Shown: positions 1-6,894 of the stretch, piece by piece | Layout: every line of letters begins with the position of its first letter | Position numbering within the stretch: the first letter of the stretch is position 1 | NCBI GenBank assembly: GCA_050485405.1 | Contig: JBJHBI010000108.1 | Location: forward strand, 1-7,453 | From: Saliniramus sp050485405 | Lineage (GTDB): Bacteria > Pseudomonadota > Alphaproteobacteria > Rhizobiales > Beijerinckiaceae | Direction of reading: 5' to 3' | Length of the DNA: 7,453 nucleotides | Position numbers and translations under genes: made by a program | Notes under the pieces: generated by a model | The model's input: the letters and a program-made list of their open reading frames with translations, nothing else | Told to the model about the DNA's origin: nothing | Database searches by the model: none

Positions 1-257
1 CGGAGGCGCTGGAAGCCACGCGCTACCATTCCCTCGTGATCGCCCGCGAGAGCTGCCCGGCGGAGATCGTGATCACCGCCGAGAGCGATGACGGGCTGAT
101 CATGGGCGTCGAGCACGCCACCCTGCCCGTCTACGGCGTGCAGTTCCACCCCGAGAGCATCATGACGCCCGATGGCGGCACGCTGATCGGGAATTTCTTC
201 GACAAGGCGGCGCGCTGGCGCAACCGGGCCGGCGCCGACGCGACCTCCCCCGCCTGA
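1..257 (+). CDS. trpG: Anthranilate synthase component II, glutamine amidotransferase subunit (3' part only)
   Basis: The window opens inside this gene; the last 84 codons are present, read from base 3, and end in TGA. TrpG is a class I glutamine amidotransferase that frees ammonia from glutamine and passes it to TrpE, which makes anthranilate from chorismate in the first step of tryptophan synthesis. The visible part holds the family's YHS segment (residues 8-10 of the fragment) and the block VQFHPES, whose His (49) and Glu (51) complete the Cys-His-Glu catalytic triad. The nucleophilic Cys lies upstream of the window. The C-terminal GNFF segment is also typical. PabA for folate synthesis is nearly identical in these motifs, but trpD and trpC directly downstream favour TrpG. 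It is a separate subunit, not the C-terminal half of a TrpEG fusion on this evidence alone, because the 5' end is unseen. Confidence 0.93.
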   Translation, partial: EALEATRYHSLVIARESCPAEIVITAESDDGLIMGVEHATLPVYGVQFHPESIMTPDGGTLIGNFFDKAARWRNRAGADATSPA

Positions 258-275
258 ACCCCGGCAGATGTGAGC

Positions 276-1289
276 ATGGACAGTTTCAAACCCTATATCG
301 CAAAGGTCGCCACCGGCGCGACGCTCTCGCAGGAAGAGGCCCGCGCGGCTTTCGACGCGCTGCTCTCCGGCGAGGTGACCCCATCCCAGGCCGGCGCCTT
401 CCTGATGGCCTTGCGCGTGCGCGGCGAAGCGCTCGACGAGATCACCGGCGCGGCTGCGGCCATGCGCGCGCGCATGCTGCCGGTGAAGGCGCCTTCCGAT
501 GCGATCGACATCGTCGGCACGGGCGGTGATCATTCGGGCACCTACAACATCTCCACCCTCGCCGCCTTCATCACCGCCGCCTGCGGCGTGCCGGTCGCCA
601 AGCACGGCAACCGCGCCGCCTCCTCGAAATCGGGCGCGGCGGATGTGCTGAGCGCGCTCGGCGTCACCATCGGGCGCGAGCCGCATACGCTGGAGCGTTG
701 CCTCGAACAGGCCGGGCTCTGTTTCATGTTCGCGCAGACGCACCACGCCTCGATGCGCCATGTGGCGCCGTTTCGCGTCGAGCTCGGCACCCGCACGATC
801 TTCAACCTGCTCGGCCCACTGACGAACCCGGCCGGCGTGCGGCGTCAACTGCTCGGCGTGTTCTCCGATGTCTGGATCGAGCCGCTCGCGCGCGTGCTGG
901 GCCAGCTCGGCTCGCAGAAGGTCTGGGTCGTGCATGGTTCCGACGGGCTCGACGAGATTACCACCACGGGCGAGACCCATGTCGCGGCGATCGAGAACGG
1001 CACCTTCTCGCGCTTCACCATTCATCCCGAGAGCGTCGGCATCGCGCTCGCCGATCCGCGTGATCTCAAGGGCGCCGATCCCGAGCATAACGCACGCGCC
1101 ATGCGCGCCGTGCTAGACGGCGAGAAATCCGCCTATCGCGACATCGCCGTCCTCAATGCCGGCGCCTCGCTCGTCGTGGCCGAGAAGGCGCGCGATCTGA
1201 AGGAGGGCGTCGCCATGGCCGTCGATGCGATCGATTCCGGCGCCGCGAAAGCCACCCTCGACAAGCTCGTCGCAGCCTCCGGAGCCTGA
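276..1289 (+). CDS. trpD: Anthranilate phosphoribosyltransferase
   Basis: Transfers the phosphoribosyl group of PRPP to anthranilate, the second committed step of tryptophan synthesis, in the cytoplasm. The 337-residue product has the usual family length. An N-terminal helical domain is followed by the glycosyltransferase family 3 domain. Visible motifs are the PRPP/Mg-binding glycine loop GTGGD (81-85) followed by SGTYNIST, the anthranilate/phosphate-contacting KHGNR (109-113), SSKSG (116-120), a LLGPLTNP block and HGSDGLDE further on. I chose the ATG at 276 because family members begin near MDSFKPYI; a GTG six bases upstream (270) is in frame and possible. The Shine-Dalgarno signal is weak, which suits translation coupled to trpG, whose stop codon lies 18 bases upstream. 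trpC follows after 4 bases. No break or missing key residue is seen. Confidence 0.97.
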   Translation: MDSFKPYIAKVATGATLSQEEARAAFDALLSGEVTPSQAGAFLMALRVRGEALDEITGAAAAMRARMLPVKAPSDAIDIVGTGGDHSGTYNISTLAAFITAACGVPVAKHGNRAASSKSGAADVLSALGVTIGREPHTLERCLEQAGLCFMFAQTHHASMRHVAPFRVELGTRTIFNLLGPLTNPAGVRRQLLGVFSDVWIEPLARVLGQLGSQKVWVVHGSDGLDEITTTGETHVAAIENGTFSRFTIHPESVGIALADPRDLKGADPEHNARAMRAVLDGEKSAYRDIAVLNAGASLVVAEKARDLKEGVAMAVDAIDSGAAKATLDKLVAASGA

Positions 1290-1293
1290 CGCG

Positions 1294-2103
1294 ATGGCTG
1301 ATATTCTGGCACGGATCGAGGCCTACAAACGCGAGGAGATCGCCGCGGCGAAGGCGATCGTCCCGCAGGCCGAAATCGAGCGTTTCGCCGCCGCCGCCCC
1401 GCCGCCGCGCGGCTTTGCCGATGCGATCGAGGCGCATATCGCGCAGGGGCGCCCGGCGCTGATCGCGGAGATCAAGAAGGCGAGCCCGTCCAAAGGCCTG
1501 ATCCGCGCGGATTTCGATCCGCCGGCACTCGCGCGCGCCTATGCCGAGGGCGGGGCGAGTTGCCTGTCGGTGCTCACCGACGAGCCGTCTTTCCAGGGCA
1601 AGCCGAAATATCTCGGCGAAGCGCGGGCTGCATCCGGCCTGCCGGCGCTCCGCAAGGATTTCATGTTCGAGCCATACCAGGTCTGGGAGGCGCGCGCCTG
1701 GGGCGCCGATTGCATCCTCGTGATCATGGCGAGCGTCACGGACGCGGAAGCGCTTGCGCTGATCGAGACTGCGGACAAACTCGGCATGGACAGCCTCGTC
1801 GAGGTGCATGACCGCGCCGAGCTCGACCGTGCCCTCACCCTTCCGGCAAAGCTCATCGGCATCAACAACCGCGATCTGCGCAGCTTCGCCGTCTCGCTGG
1901 AGACGAGCGAGACGCTCGCGCCGCTGATCCCGGATGACCGCATCATCGTGGGCGAGAGCGGCATCTTCACGCCCGACGACATCACCCGCCTGCGCCGCTC
2001 GCGCATCGACACGTTCCTCGTCGGCGAAAGCCTGATGCGGCAGGACGATGTCGCGGCGGCGACCCGCGCCCTGCTGTCGCTGGAGGACGGAGCCGTCGCA
2101 TGA
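1294..2103 (+). CDS. trpC: Indole-3-glycerol phosphate synthase
   Basis: Converts 1-(2-carboxyphenylamino)-1-deoxyribulose 5-phosphate to indole-3-glycerol phosphate, CO2 and water. This is a monofunctional TrpC of 269 residues forming one (beta/alpha)8 barrel; no TrpF domain is fused. By comparison with the well-studied archaeal enzyme the active-site set is complete: Glu59 and Lys61 in AEIKKASPSK, general-acid Lys121 in RKDF, Glu170 in VEVHD, Asn191 in GINNRDL, and Glu221-Ser222 in VGESGIF. The phosphate-binding FLVGESLM block is near the C terminus. The ATG at 1294 is chosen because it matches the family N terminus (MADILARI) and has GGAG at 1281-1284 at a good distance. An in-frame upstream GTG/ATG extension would run into trpD. 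Its TGA overlaps the moaC start (ATGA), indicating translational coupling. Confidence 0.97.
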   Translation: MADILARIEAYKREEIAAAKAIVPQAEIERFAAAAPPPRGFADAIEAHIAQGRPALIAEIKKASPSKGLIRADFDPPALARAYAEGGASCLSVLTDEPSFQGKPKYLGEARAASGLPALRKDFMFEPYQVWEARAWGADCILVIMASVTDAEALALIETADKLGMDSLVEVHDRAELDRALTLPAKLIGINNRDLRSFAVSLETSETLAPLIPDDRIIVGESGIFTPDDITRLRRSRIDTFLVGESLMRQDDVAAATRALLSLEDGAVA

Positions 2104-2579
2104 GCGATCTCACCCATCTCGACGCGACCGGCCAGGCCAATATGGTCGATGTCTCGGGCAAGGAAGTCACCTCCCGCGTCGCCATCGCCGAGGGGCGCAT
2201 CGTGACGCGGCCGGAGACCATCGCCATCATCCGCGATGGTGATGCGAAAAAAGGCGATGTGCTGGGCGCCGCGCGGCTCGCGGGCATCATGGCGGCCAAG
2301 CGCACGCATGAACTGATCCCGCTTTGCCACCCGCTGATGATCACCAAGGCGAAGGTCGATTGCGTCGTCGATGAGGCACTTCCGGGCGTGCGCGTCACGG
2401 CGGAAGTGCGTGTCGGCGGGCAGACCGGCGTCGAGATGGAGGCGCTGACCGCCGTCTCGGTCGCCTGCCTGACGATCTACGACATGGTCAAGGCCGTCGA
2501 CAAGGAGATGCAGATCGAGGGCGTGCGCCTGCTCGAAAAGGCGGGCGGGCGCTCGGGCCATTACAAGGCGAAGGGCTGA
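2100..2579 (+). CDS. moaC: Cyclic pyranopterin monophosphate synthase (Moco synthesis)
   Basis: MoaC, together with the radical-SAM enzyme MoaA, turns GTP into cyclic pyranopterin monophosphate, the first intermediate of molybdenum cofactor synthesis; MoaC converts the 3',8-cyclo-GTP made by MoaA. The 159-residue product is full length (E. coli MoaC is about 161). The family landmarks fall at almost the same numbers as in E. coli: MVDVSGK near 15-21, Lys50-Lys51, the LIPLCHPL block with His77, GVEMEAL (110-116), and the catalytic pair Asp128 and Lys131 in YDMVK. The ATG overlaps the trpC stop by four bases, with GGAG at 2089-2092 inside trpC. moaA is not in the window, so the partner must be encoded elsewhere. 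Placement behind trpC and ahead of moeA is common in Rhizobiales. Confidence 0.97.
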   Translation: MSDLTHLDATGQANMVDVSGKEVTSRVAIAEGRIVTRPETIAIIRDGDAKKGDVLGAARLAGIMAAKRTHELIPLCHPLMITKAKVDCVVDEALPGVRVTAEVRVGGQTGVEMEALTAVSVACLTIYDMVKAVDKEMQIEGVRLLEKAGGRSGHYKAKG

Positions 2580-2584
2580 CGGCG

Positions 2585-3814
2585 ATGGCGCTGCTCCCCG
2601 TTGCCGACGCTCTGGCGCAGGTTCTGGCGAGCATCGACGGGCCGGTCCCAGAGGAAATGGTGCCGCTTGCCGCCTGTCACGGTCGCAGCCTCGCGCGCGA
2701 CCTCTCCGCACGGCGCACGCAGCCCCCCTTCGCCGTCTCGGCCATGGACGGCTATGCCGTGCGCGCCGCCGATTGCACCACCATTCCCGCGACCCTCACC
2801 GTGATCGGCGAGAGTGCCGCCGGGCGCGGCTTTCGCGGTGATATCGGCTCCGGCGAGACGGTCCGGATCTTTACCGGCGCGCCCTTGCCTGCGAGCGCCG
2901 ACGCCATCGTCATCCAGGAGGATACGCAGGCCCTCGACGATGCCCGCGTCGTGATCCGTGAGGCCCCCCCCGCCGGACACTACGTGCGCCCAGCCGGGCT
3001 CGATTTCGCTGAAGGCGAGGTGCTGCTCGCAGCCGGTCGCAGGCTCGATGCCGGCGATATCGCGCTCGCCGCCGCGATGAACCATGCGGCCCTGCCCGTA
3101 CGCCGCAAGCCGCGCGTCGCCATCATCGCCACCGGCGACGAGCTGGTTCTGCCCGGCGAGGAGCCGGGGCCGGATCAGATCGTCGCTTCCAATATCTACG
3201 CGCTCGCAGCCATCATTGCCCGCGCCGGTGGCGAGGCGATCGATTGCGGCATCGCCCGCGACACGCGTGAGGATGTGCTGCGCGTCGTGGAAGCTGCGCG
3301 CGCGGCAAAACCCGATATGCTGATCACGCTGGGCGGCGCGTCCGTCGGCGCGCATGATCTGGTGCAGGAGGCCCTGCGCGGCATCGGGCTCGAACTCGGT
3401 TTCTGGCGCATCGCCATGCGCCCCGGCAAGCCGCTGATGCATGGACGGCTCGGCGATCTGCTCTTCCTCGGCCTGCCGGGCAATCCGGTCTCGGCCATGG
3501 TCTGCGCCATCCTCTTCCTCGCCCCCGCGATCCGCGCGCTCTCGGGCGACCCCGACGCGCCCCGGGGCCCGGTGCGCCACCCTGCCATTCTTGGCACGGA
3601 TCTGAAGGCGAACGACAAGCGCGAGGATTACATGCGCGCGAAGCTCACGCCGCGCACGGGCGCCCTGCCCCTCGTCACCGCCTTCGACCGCCAGGACAGC
3701 TCGATGCTCGGCCATCTCGCCCGGGCCGACGCGCTCCTCATCCGCGCCCCGCACGCGCCGGCGGTAAAGGCCGGCGAGCCGGTGGAATACCTGCGGCTCG
3801 CGGATTTCTTCTGA
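2585..3814 (+). CDS. moeA: Molybdopterin molybdenumtransferase
   Basis: MoeA inserts molybdate into adenylated molybdopterin, the last general step of molybdenum cofactor synthesis. The 409-residue product has the four-part MoeA layout: MoeA N-terminal domains I and II (about 1-175), the MogA/MPT-binding domain III (about 176-315) and the C-terminal domain IV (about 325-405). Recognised blocks are SAMDGYA with Asp55, FTGAPLP with Thr97, AGLD with Asp140, ATGDEL with Glu186, ARDTRED with Asp226, GGASVGAHD with Asp258, and RPGKPLMHG followed by GLPGNPVSAMV. These acidic residues match the functionally important set described for E. coli MoeA. AAGGG at 2571-2575 serves the ATG five bases after the moaC stop. 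It is the last gene of the trp-moa operon here; in many relatives lexA comes next, but not in this window. Confidence 0.97.
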   Translation: MALLPVADALAQVLASIDGPVPEEMVPLAACHGRSLARDLSARRTQPPFAVSAMDGYAVRAADCTTIPATLTVIGESAAGRGFRGDIGSGETVRIFTGAPLPASADAIVIQEDTQALDDARVVIREAPPAGHYVRPAGLDFAEGEVLLAAGRRLDAGDIALAAAMNHAALPVRRKPRVAIIATGDELVLPGEEPGPDQIVASNIYALAAIIARAGGEAIDCGIARDTREDVLRVVEAARAAKPDMLITLGGASVGAHDLVQEALRGIGLELGFWRIAMRPGKPLMHGRLGDLLFLGLPGNPVSAMVCAILFLAPAIRALSGDPDAPRGPVRHPAILGTDLKANDKREDYMRAKLTPRTGALPLVTAFDRQDSSMLGHLARADALLIRAPHAPAVKAGEPVEYLRLADFF

Positions 3815-3834
3815 GAATCACTGAAATCGCATGA

Positions 3835-3879
3835 GCGCATCATTCCGTCAGGTGGCTACCGGCTGATGGAATGATGCGC
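3835..3879. repeat. 16-bp-stem inverted repeat downstream of moeA
   Basis: The left arm GCGCATCATTCCGTCA (3835-3850) pairs with the right arm TGATGGAATGATGCGC (3864-3879) over all 16 positions, with one G-U wobble at the fourth pair from the loop. The loop is 13 bases (3851-3863). It begins 20 bases after the moeA stop codon. No run of T follows on the plus strand, and no useful one follows on the minus strand. It could end or stabilise the 3' end of the trp-moa mRNA. The near-perfect symmetry and the position between genes also fit a dispersed palindromic repeat of the kind common in Rhizobiales genomes; that reading is inference. Confidence 0.75.
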
Positions 3880-4012
3880 AGACCAATGACTTGAAGCGCC
3901 CGGCCGGACTGGCTCCTTGCGCATGCTTGCGCGGATGCAAGCGACAGACGCCAGCATTAAAGCCCATGCCACCGACGCGATTGCCACGAAGCGGAAGCAG
4001 GCTCAGGATCGT

Positions 4013-4026
4013 ATTCCTATAGGAAT
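4013..4026. repeat. 14-bp perfect palindrome, possible operator
   Basis: ATTCCTATAGGAAT is identical to its own reverse complement over 14 bases. It is AT-rich inside a GC-rich setting and lies in the gene-free stretch, 119 bases beyond the stop codon of the small minus-strand gene. A palindrome without a loop suits a dimeric DNA-binding protein better than an RNA hairpin. I cannot assign it to a known regulator, and no gene start lies close downstream on either strand, which weakens the operator reading. Confidence 0.35.
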
Positions 4027-4044
4027 TCAGTCACGCCACATTCC

Positions 4045-4065
4045 GGCGCGAGAACTCTCTCGCCC
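4045..4065. repeat. Small hairpin-forming inverted repeat
   Basis: GCGAGA (4048-4053) and TCTCGC (4058-4063) form a perfect 6-bp stem around the four-base loop ACTC. With one bulged C the stem extends by two further G-C pairs to 4045-4065. No T-tract follows on the plus strand (CTGAATCC comes next), so it is not a good intrinsic terminator in that direction. Its role is unknown; it might add to RNA 3'-end structure for either flanking transcript. Confidence 0.35.
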
Positions 4066-4145
4066 CTGAATCCGACGAGAACAAATTGTGGCAGAGCCTG
4101 TGTGGGCGATAAGAATTTCAAATCACCCGCCACATACGCCGCATG

Positions 4146-4565
4146 TCACGCGGGGAGCGTCGCGGCATCCGCTTCAGACCCGGAATGGAAAGCCGGCTTG
4201 GCGATGCGCCAGGGGCGGATATCTTCCGCGAGGATCGTCTCGGAAGGTCGCAGACGCCGCAGGGCGCCGTCGCCGGTCACTTCGCTGATCTCGAAGAAGC
4301 CGAGCACCTGCAAACGGGCGGCCATGCGCTTGGTCGCGCGGTCTGCGGCGCTGACCGGGATCGAGCCCGCGCTGTAGACGGCGTCCATCAGGCTCTTCTG
4401 ATCGCGAAAGGCGCTCGCCCCGCCGCGCCCGCCGGGAAAGCGAACGATCGTGGCGGTTCGCTGTGCGAACAGGGAAGGACGACCGGTGGTGGGGGAGATG
4501 CCAGCTGCATCGGCCGGCGCGGCGCGGACATCGTCCCGACCGCCGAAATCTTGCGAGTCATTCAT
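4146..4565 (-). CDS. Small hypothetical protein, 139 residues, function unknown
   Basis: I do not recognise the family. It is judged a real gene because its codons show the same strong G/C third-position preference as its neighbours, especially over residues 50-125, whereas the opposite frames do not. The first 45 residues look disordered, rich in Ala, Gly, Pro and Asp. Residues 50-125 look like a compact domain: an AFRDQKSLMDAVYSAG helix, an Ala/Arg-rich helix (SAADRATKRMAARLQVLG), a short beta-like FFEISEV, then GALRRLRPSETI and EDIRPWRIA. No signal peptide, membrane segment or metal-binding cluster is seen. The helix-helix-strand layout with basic residues could suit a small nucleic-acid-binding fold, which is speculative. 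Start: ATG at 4565 (MNDSQDF); an in-frame GTG at 4580 is an alternative and neither has a clear ribosome binding site. It is divergent from mazG, with about 100 bases between the starts. Confidence 0.65.
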   Translation of the reverse strand: MNDSQDFGGRDDVRAAPADAAGISPTTGRPSLFAQRTATIVRFPGGRGGASAFRDQKSLMDAVYSAGSIPVSAADRATKRMAARLQVLGFFEISEVTGDGALRRLRPSETILAEDIRPWRIAKPAFHSGSEADAATLPA

Positions 4566-4657
4566 GCTGACGCTACTCACTACTCGTTACTGCACGCGAA
4601 TCGATGTTCAGTCTGGGCGTGTTGCGTTAAGAGCAGGTGAACCGCCCTCCCCCGACC

Positions 4658-4661
4658 GGAG
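4658..4661 (+). promoter_or_regulatory. Ribosome binding site fixing the TTG start of mazG
   Basis: GGAG lies seven bases before the TTG at 4669. It supports TTG as the mazG initiator. The open frame continues upstream to 4450, but that part would overlap the minus-strand small gene and has no homology-like features. Confidence 0.6.
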
Positions 4662-4668
4662 CCCTCCC

Positions 4669-5478
4669 TTGCAGCCTTCACGAGACATTGCCCGCCTGAT
4701 CGAGATCATGGCCGCCCTGCGCGATCCCGAGACCGGTTGCGCCTGGGATATCCGGCAGGATTTCGCCAGCATCGCCCCCTATACGATCGAAGAAGCACAC
4801 GAGGTCGCGGATGCGATCGCGCGCGGTGATCTCGCGGATCTGCGCGAGGAGCTCGGCGATCTGCTGCTGCAGGTGGTCTTCCATGCGCGGATGGCGCAGG
4901 AGCAGGGCGCGTTCGATTTCGGCGGTGTCGTCGAGGCGATCACGGAAAAGCTGATCCGCCGCCACCCGCATGTCTTTGGCGATGTCGACAGCCGTGACCC
5001 GGAAGCGATCAAGCGGATCTGGGAGACGATTAAGCAGGGCGAGAAGGCCGGGCGCCGGGCGCGGCGCGGTGAAGCCGAGCCGGGACTGCTCGACGACGTT
5101 CCCGGCAGCCTCCCCGCCTTGATGCATGCCGATGCGCTGACCCGGCGCACGGCGAAGGTCGGTTTCGACTGGCCCGATCCCGATCAGGTCATGGCGAAGG
5201 TCGAGGAGGAGCGCGCTGAGGTCGCGCAGGCGATGGAATCCGGCGACGAAGCCGCCATCGCGGAGGAGATCGGCGATCTGCTCTTCGCCGTCGCCAATCT
5301 CGCACGCCATCACGGCATCGATCCGGAAGCGGCCCTGCGGGCCACCAACGCGAAATTCGTCCGCCGCTTCGGCGCGATCGAAGCGACGTTGCGCGAAGCC
5401 GGGCGCAGCCTCGATTCGGCCGATCTCGCGGAGATGGAGGAAGCCTGGCAGGCGGCGAAGCGACGCGAGAAAGCCTGA
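4669..5478 (+). CDS. mazG: Nucleoside triphosphate pyrophosphohydrolase MazG
   Basis: Hydrolyses (d)NTPs to NMP and pyrophosphate, a house-cleaning activity on nucleotide pools, linked in E. coli also to ppGpp levels. The 269-residue length is close to that of E. coli MazG (263). Two tandem all-alpha MazG domains are visible, each with the metal-binding EExxE...EExxD pattern: EEAHE (41-45) with EELGD (60-64), and EEERAE (179-184) with EEIGD (199-203). Family blocks SIAPYTIEEA, LLLQVVFHA, RRHPHVFG (97-104) and KVGFDWPD (163-170) are intact. The usual GCPWD near the N terminus reads GCAWD (23-27). Start: TTG at 4669 with GGAG upstream, giving the family-like MQPSRDIARLIEIMAALRDP. It is convergent with hflX, the two stop codons being 15 bases apart, an arrangement also seen in rhizobia. 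Confidence 0.96.
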   Translation: MQPSRDIARLIEIMAALRDPETGCAWDIRQDFASIAPYTIEEAHEVADAIARGDLADLREELGDLLLQVVFHARMAQEQGAFDFGGVVEAITEKLIRRHPHVFGDVDSRDPEAIKRIWETIKQGEKAGRRARRGEAEPGLLDDVPGSLPALMHADALTRRTAKVGFDWPDPDQVMAKVEEERAEVAQAMESGDEAAIAEEIGDLLFAVANLARHHGIDPEAALRATNAKFVRRFGAIEATLREAGRSLDSADLAEMEEAWQAAKRREKA

Positions 5479-5493
5479 GGCGCGGGTGGAATC

Positions 5494-6891
5494 TCAGCCC
5501 TTGGTGCGGCGCGCTTTCGGGAAGCGCTGCAACAGCCGCGGCTCCTTCTCGGGCGGAACCCGCACACGCATGGCGATGGCCTCGTCGCGATCATCGCGGC
5601 CCATCACCTCGGCGTTTTCATAGAGCCAGTTGAGGCTCTGGCCGTCGGCGGGATCGAGGAGAACGTGATATTGCGGGCGCCCCCGCGCGATCCGATCCTC
5701 GATCGTCTGGAGCAGCGCGTCGATCCCCTCCCCCGTGAGAGCCGAAACCAGCGCCGGACGAGCTTCCTCGGGGAGCCGCGCCGCGCGCGTCGCGAGGCGC
5801 TCGCGCTCCGGCACATCGAGCAGATCCGCCTTGTTCCAGACCTCGATGATGCGCGCGGTATCCGCCGGGTCGACATCGAGATCGCGCAGGACGCTCTGGA
5901 CGTCGGCTGCCTGCGCCTCGGTCTCGCCATGCGAAACGTCGCGCACGTGCAGCAGGATATCGGCCTCGATCACGTCTTCAAGCGTCGCGCGGAAAGCGGC
6001 GACGAGCATGGTCGGCAGATCCGAAATGAAGCCCACCGTATCGGAGAGGATCGCCTTCTCGCCATGTGGCAGCGCGACGGCGCGCGAGGTCGGATCGAGC
6101 GTGGCGAAGAGCATGTCCTGCGCCATCACCTCGGCGCGGGTCATGCGGTTGAACAGGGTCGACTTGCCCGCATTGGTATAACCGACGAAGGCGACGATCG
6201 GATACGGCACGCGCCGACGGCTCGCGCGGTGCAGGCCGCGCGTGCGGGTGACGCCTTCGAGCTCCTTCTCGATCCGGGTCATGCGCTCCTGGATCTGCCG
6301 CCGGTCGGCCTCGATCTGCGTCTCGCCCGGCCCGCCGAGGAAGCCGTAGCCACCGCGCTGGCGCTCGAGGTGGGTCCATGAACGCACGAGCCGGCTCTTC
6401 TGATAAGCGAGATGCGCGAGCTCGACCTGGAGCGTGCCCTCGCGTGTACGCGCACGACGACCGAAGATCTCGAGGATGAGGCCGGTGCGGTCGATCACCT
6501 TGGCGCCGAAAGTGCGCTCCAGGTTGCGCTGCTGCACCGGCGTCAGCGCACAATCCATCACGACGAGGGTAATATCCTTCGCCGCGACGACGAGCTTCAC
6601 TTCCTCGACCTTGCCCTTGCCGAGAAAGGTGGAGGGGCGCGGCGCGGGAAACGTGGTCAGATGGGTCTCGACCACGTCGAGATCGATCGCGGCGGCGAGA
6701 CCGCAAGCCTCTTCGAGCCGCGCCTCGAACGGGCGCAGGTTCTCCTGGGCGGCATTGGGAGCGCCATCGGGGAGTGAACGCTGCTTGCGCGAGATATACG
6801 GACCCACGACGAGTGTGCGGGTACCCGCCGACACATCCGTATCGGGCTCCGGCGTGAAGCCCTCTCCGATCGGCGAATCAGACGTGGACAC
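5494..6891 (-). CDS. hflX: GTPase HflX (ribosome-associated)
   Basis: HflX is a translation-factor-class GTPase that binds the large ribosomal subunit and splits stalled or stress-damaged ribosomes. The product has 465 residues. An N-terminal HflX domain (about 25-180) is followed by a coiled-coil linker starting with the signature GPGETQIEADRR (187-198) and a G domain from about 230. GTP motifs are G1 GYTNAGKST (237-245), G2 in ATLDPTSR (263-270), G3 DTVGF (284-288), G4 NKAD (353-356) and G5 SAL (383-385). A C-terminal tail domain follows. The start is GTG at 6891, three bases after the hfq stop; no ATG is nearby and the preceding frame belongs to hfq. The hfq-hflX pair is conserved from alpha- to gammaproteobacteria and is probably one transcript. 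Confidence 0.97.
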   Translation of the reverse strand: MSTSDSPIGEGFTPEPDTDVSAGTRTLVVGPYISRKQRSLPDGAPNAAQENLRPFEARLEEACGLAAAIDLDVVETHLTTFPAPRPSTFLGKGKVEEVKLVVAAKDITLVVMDCALTPVQQRNLERTFGAKVIDRTGLILEIFGRRARTREGTLQVELAHLAYQKSRLVRSWTHLERQRGGYGFLGGPGETQIEADRRQIQERMTRIEKELEGVTRTRGLHRASRRRVPYPIVAFVGYTNAGKSTLFNRMTRAEVMAQDMLFATLDPTSRAVALPHGEKAILSDTVGFISDLPTMLVAAFRATLEDVIEADILLHVRDVSHGETEAQAADVQSVLRDLDVDPADTARIIEVWNKADLLDVPERERLATRAARLPEEARPALVSALTGEGIDALLQTIEDRIARGRPQYHVLLDPADGQSLNWLYENAEVMGRDDRDEAIAMRVRVPPEKEPRLLQRFPKARRTKG

Positions 6892-6894
6892 GAA

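Larger units (their letters stand above)
3815..4145. other. Gene-free stretch between moeA and the small hypothetical gene
   Basis: About 331 bases with no convincing coding region. The only in-frame stretch noted, 3923-4069 on the plus strand (48 codons), has no ribosome binding site and no family resemblance. The stretch instead carries several symmetric elements: the large inverted repeat right after moeA, a short GCTTGC/GCAAGC stem at 3925-3942, the palindrome at 4013-4026 and a hairpin at 4045-4065. It looks less GC-rich than the genes around it. No U-tract follows any of the stems on either strand, so a classical intrinsic terminator for moeA is not evident. lexA, often present at this position in Rhizobiales, is not here. 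Confidence 0.7.

Noticed and set aside
1153..1809. 218-codon minus-strand open frame across the end of trpD and trpC
   Set aside because: Low-complexity Arg/His/Asp-rich shadow of certain genes.
1539..2711. 390-codon open frame on the minus strand across trpC and moaC
   Set aside because: It is the mirror of two certain genes in GC-rich DNA. The translation is an Arg/Ala/Ser-rich string without domain motifs.
2561..3754. 397-codon open frame on the minus strand across moeA
   Set aside because: Long stop-free antisense frames are expected opposite GC-rich genes. No recognisable motif, and moeA on the plus strand has all its active-site residues.
3923..4069. 48-codon plus-strand frame (MLARMQATDASIK...) in the gap after moeA
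   Set aside because: No ribosome binding site, interrupted by the hairpin and palindrome sequences, and no resemblance to a known small protein.
4143..4640. 165-codon plus-strand open frame over the small hypothetical gene
   Set aside because: Codon third-position bias favours the minus-strand frame, and the plus frame lacks a ribosome binding site and any family-like segment.
5465..5500. CTGAG/CTCAG inverted repeat between the mazG and hflX stop codons as a bidirectional terminator
   Set aside because: The stem is only five pairs with a 13-base loop and no T-tract on either side.
5665..6381. 238-codon plus-strand open frame opposite hflX
   Set aside because: Antisense shadow of a gene with all five GTPase motifs.
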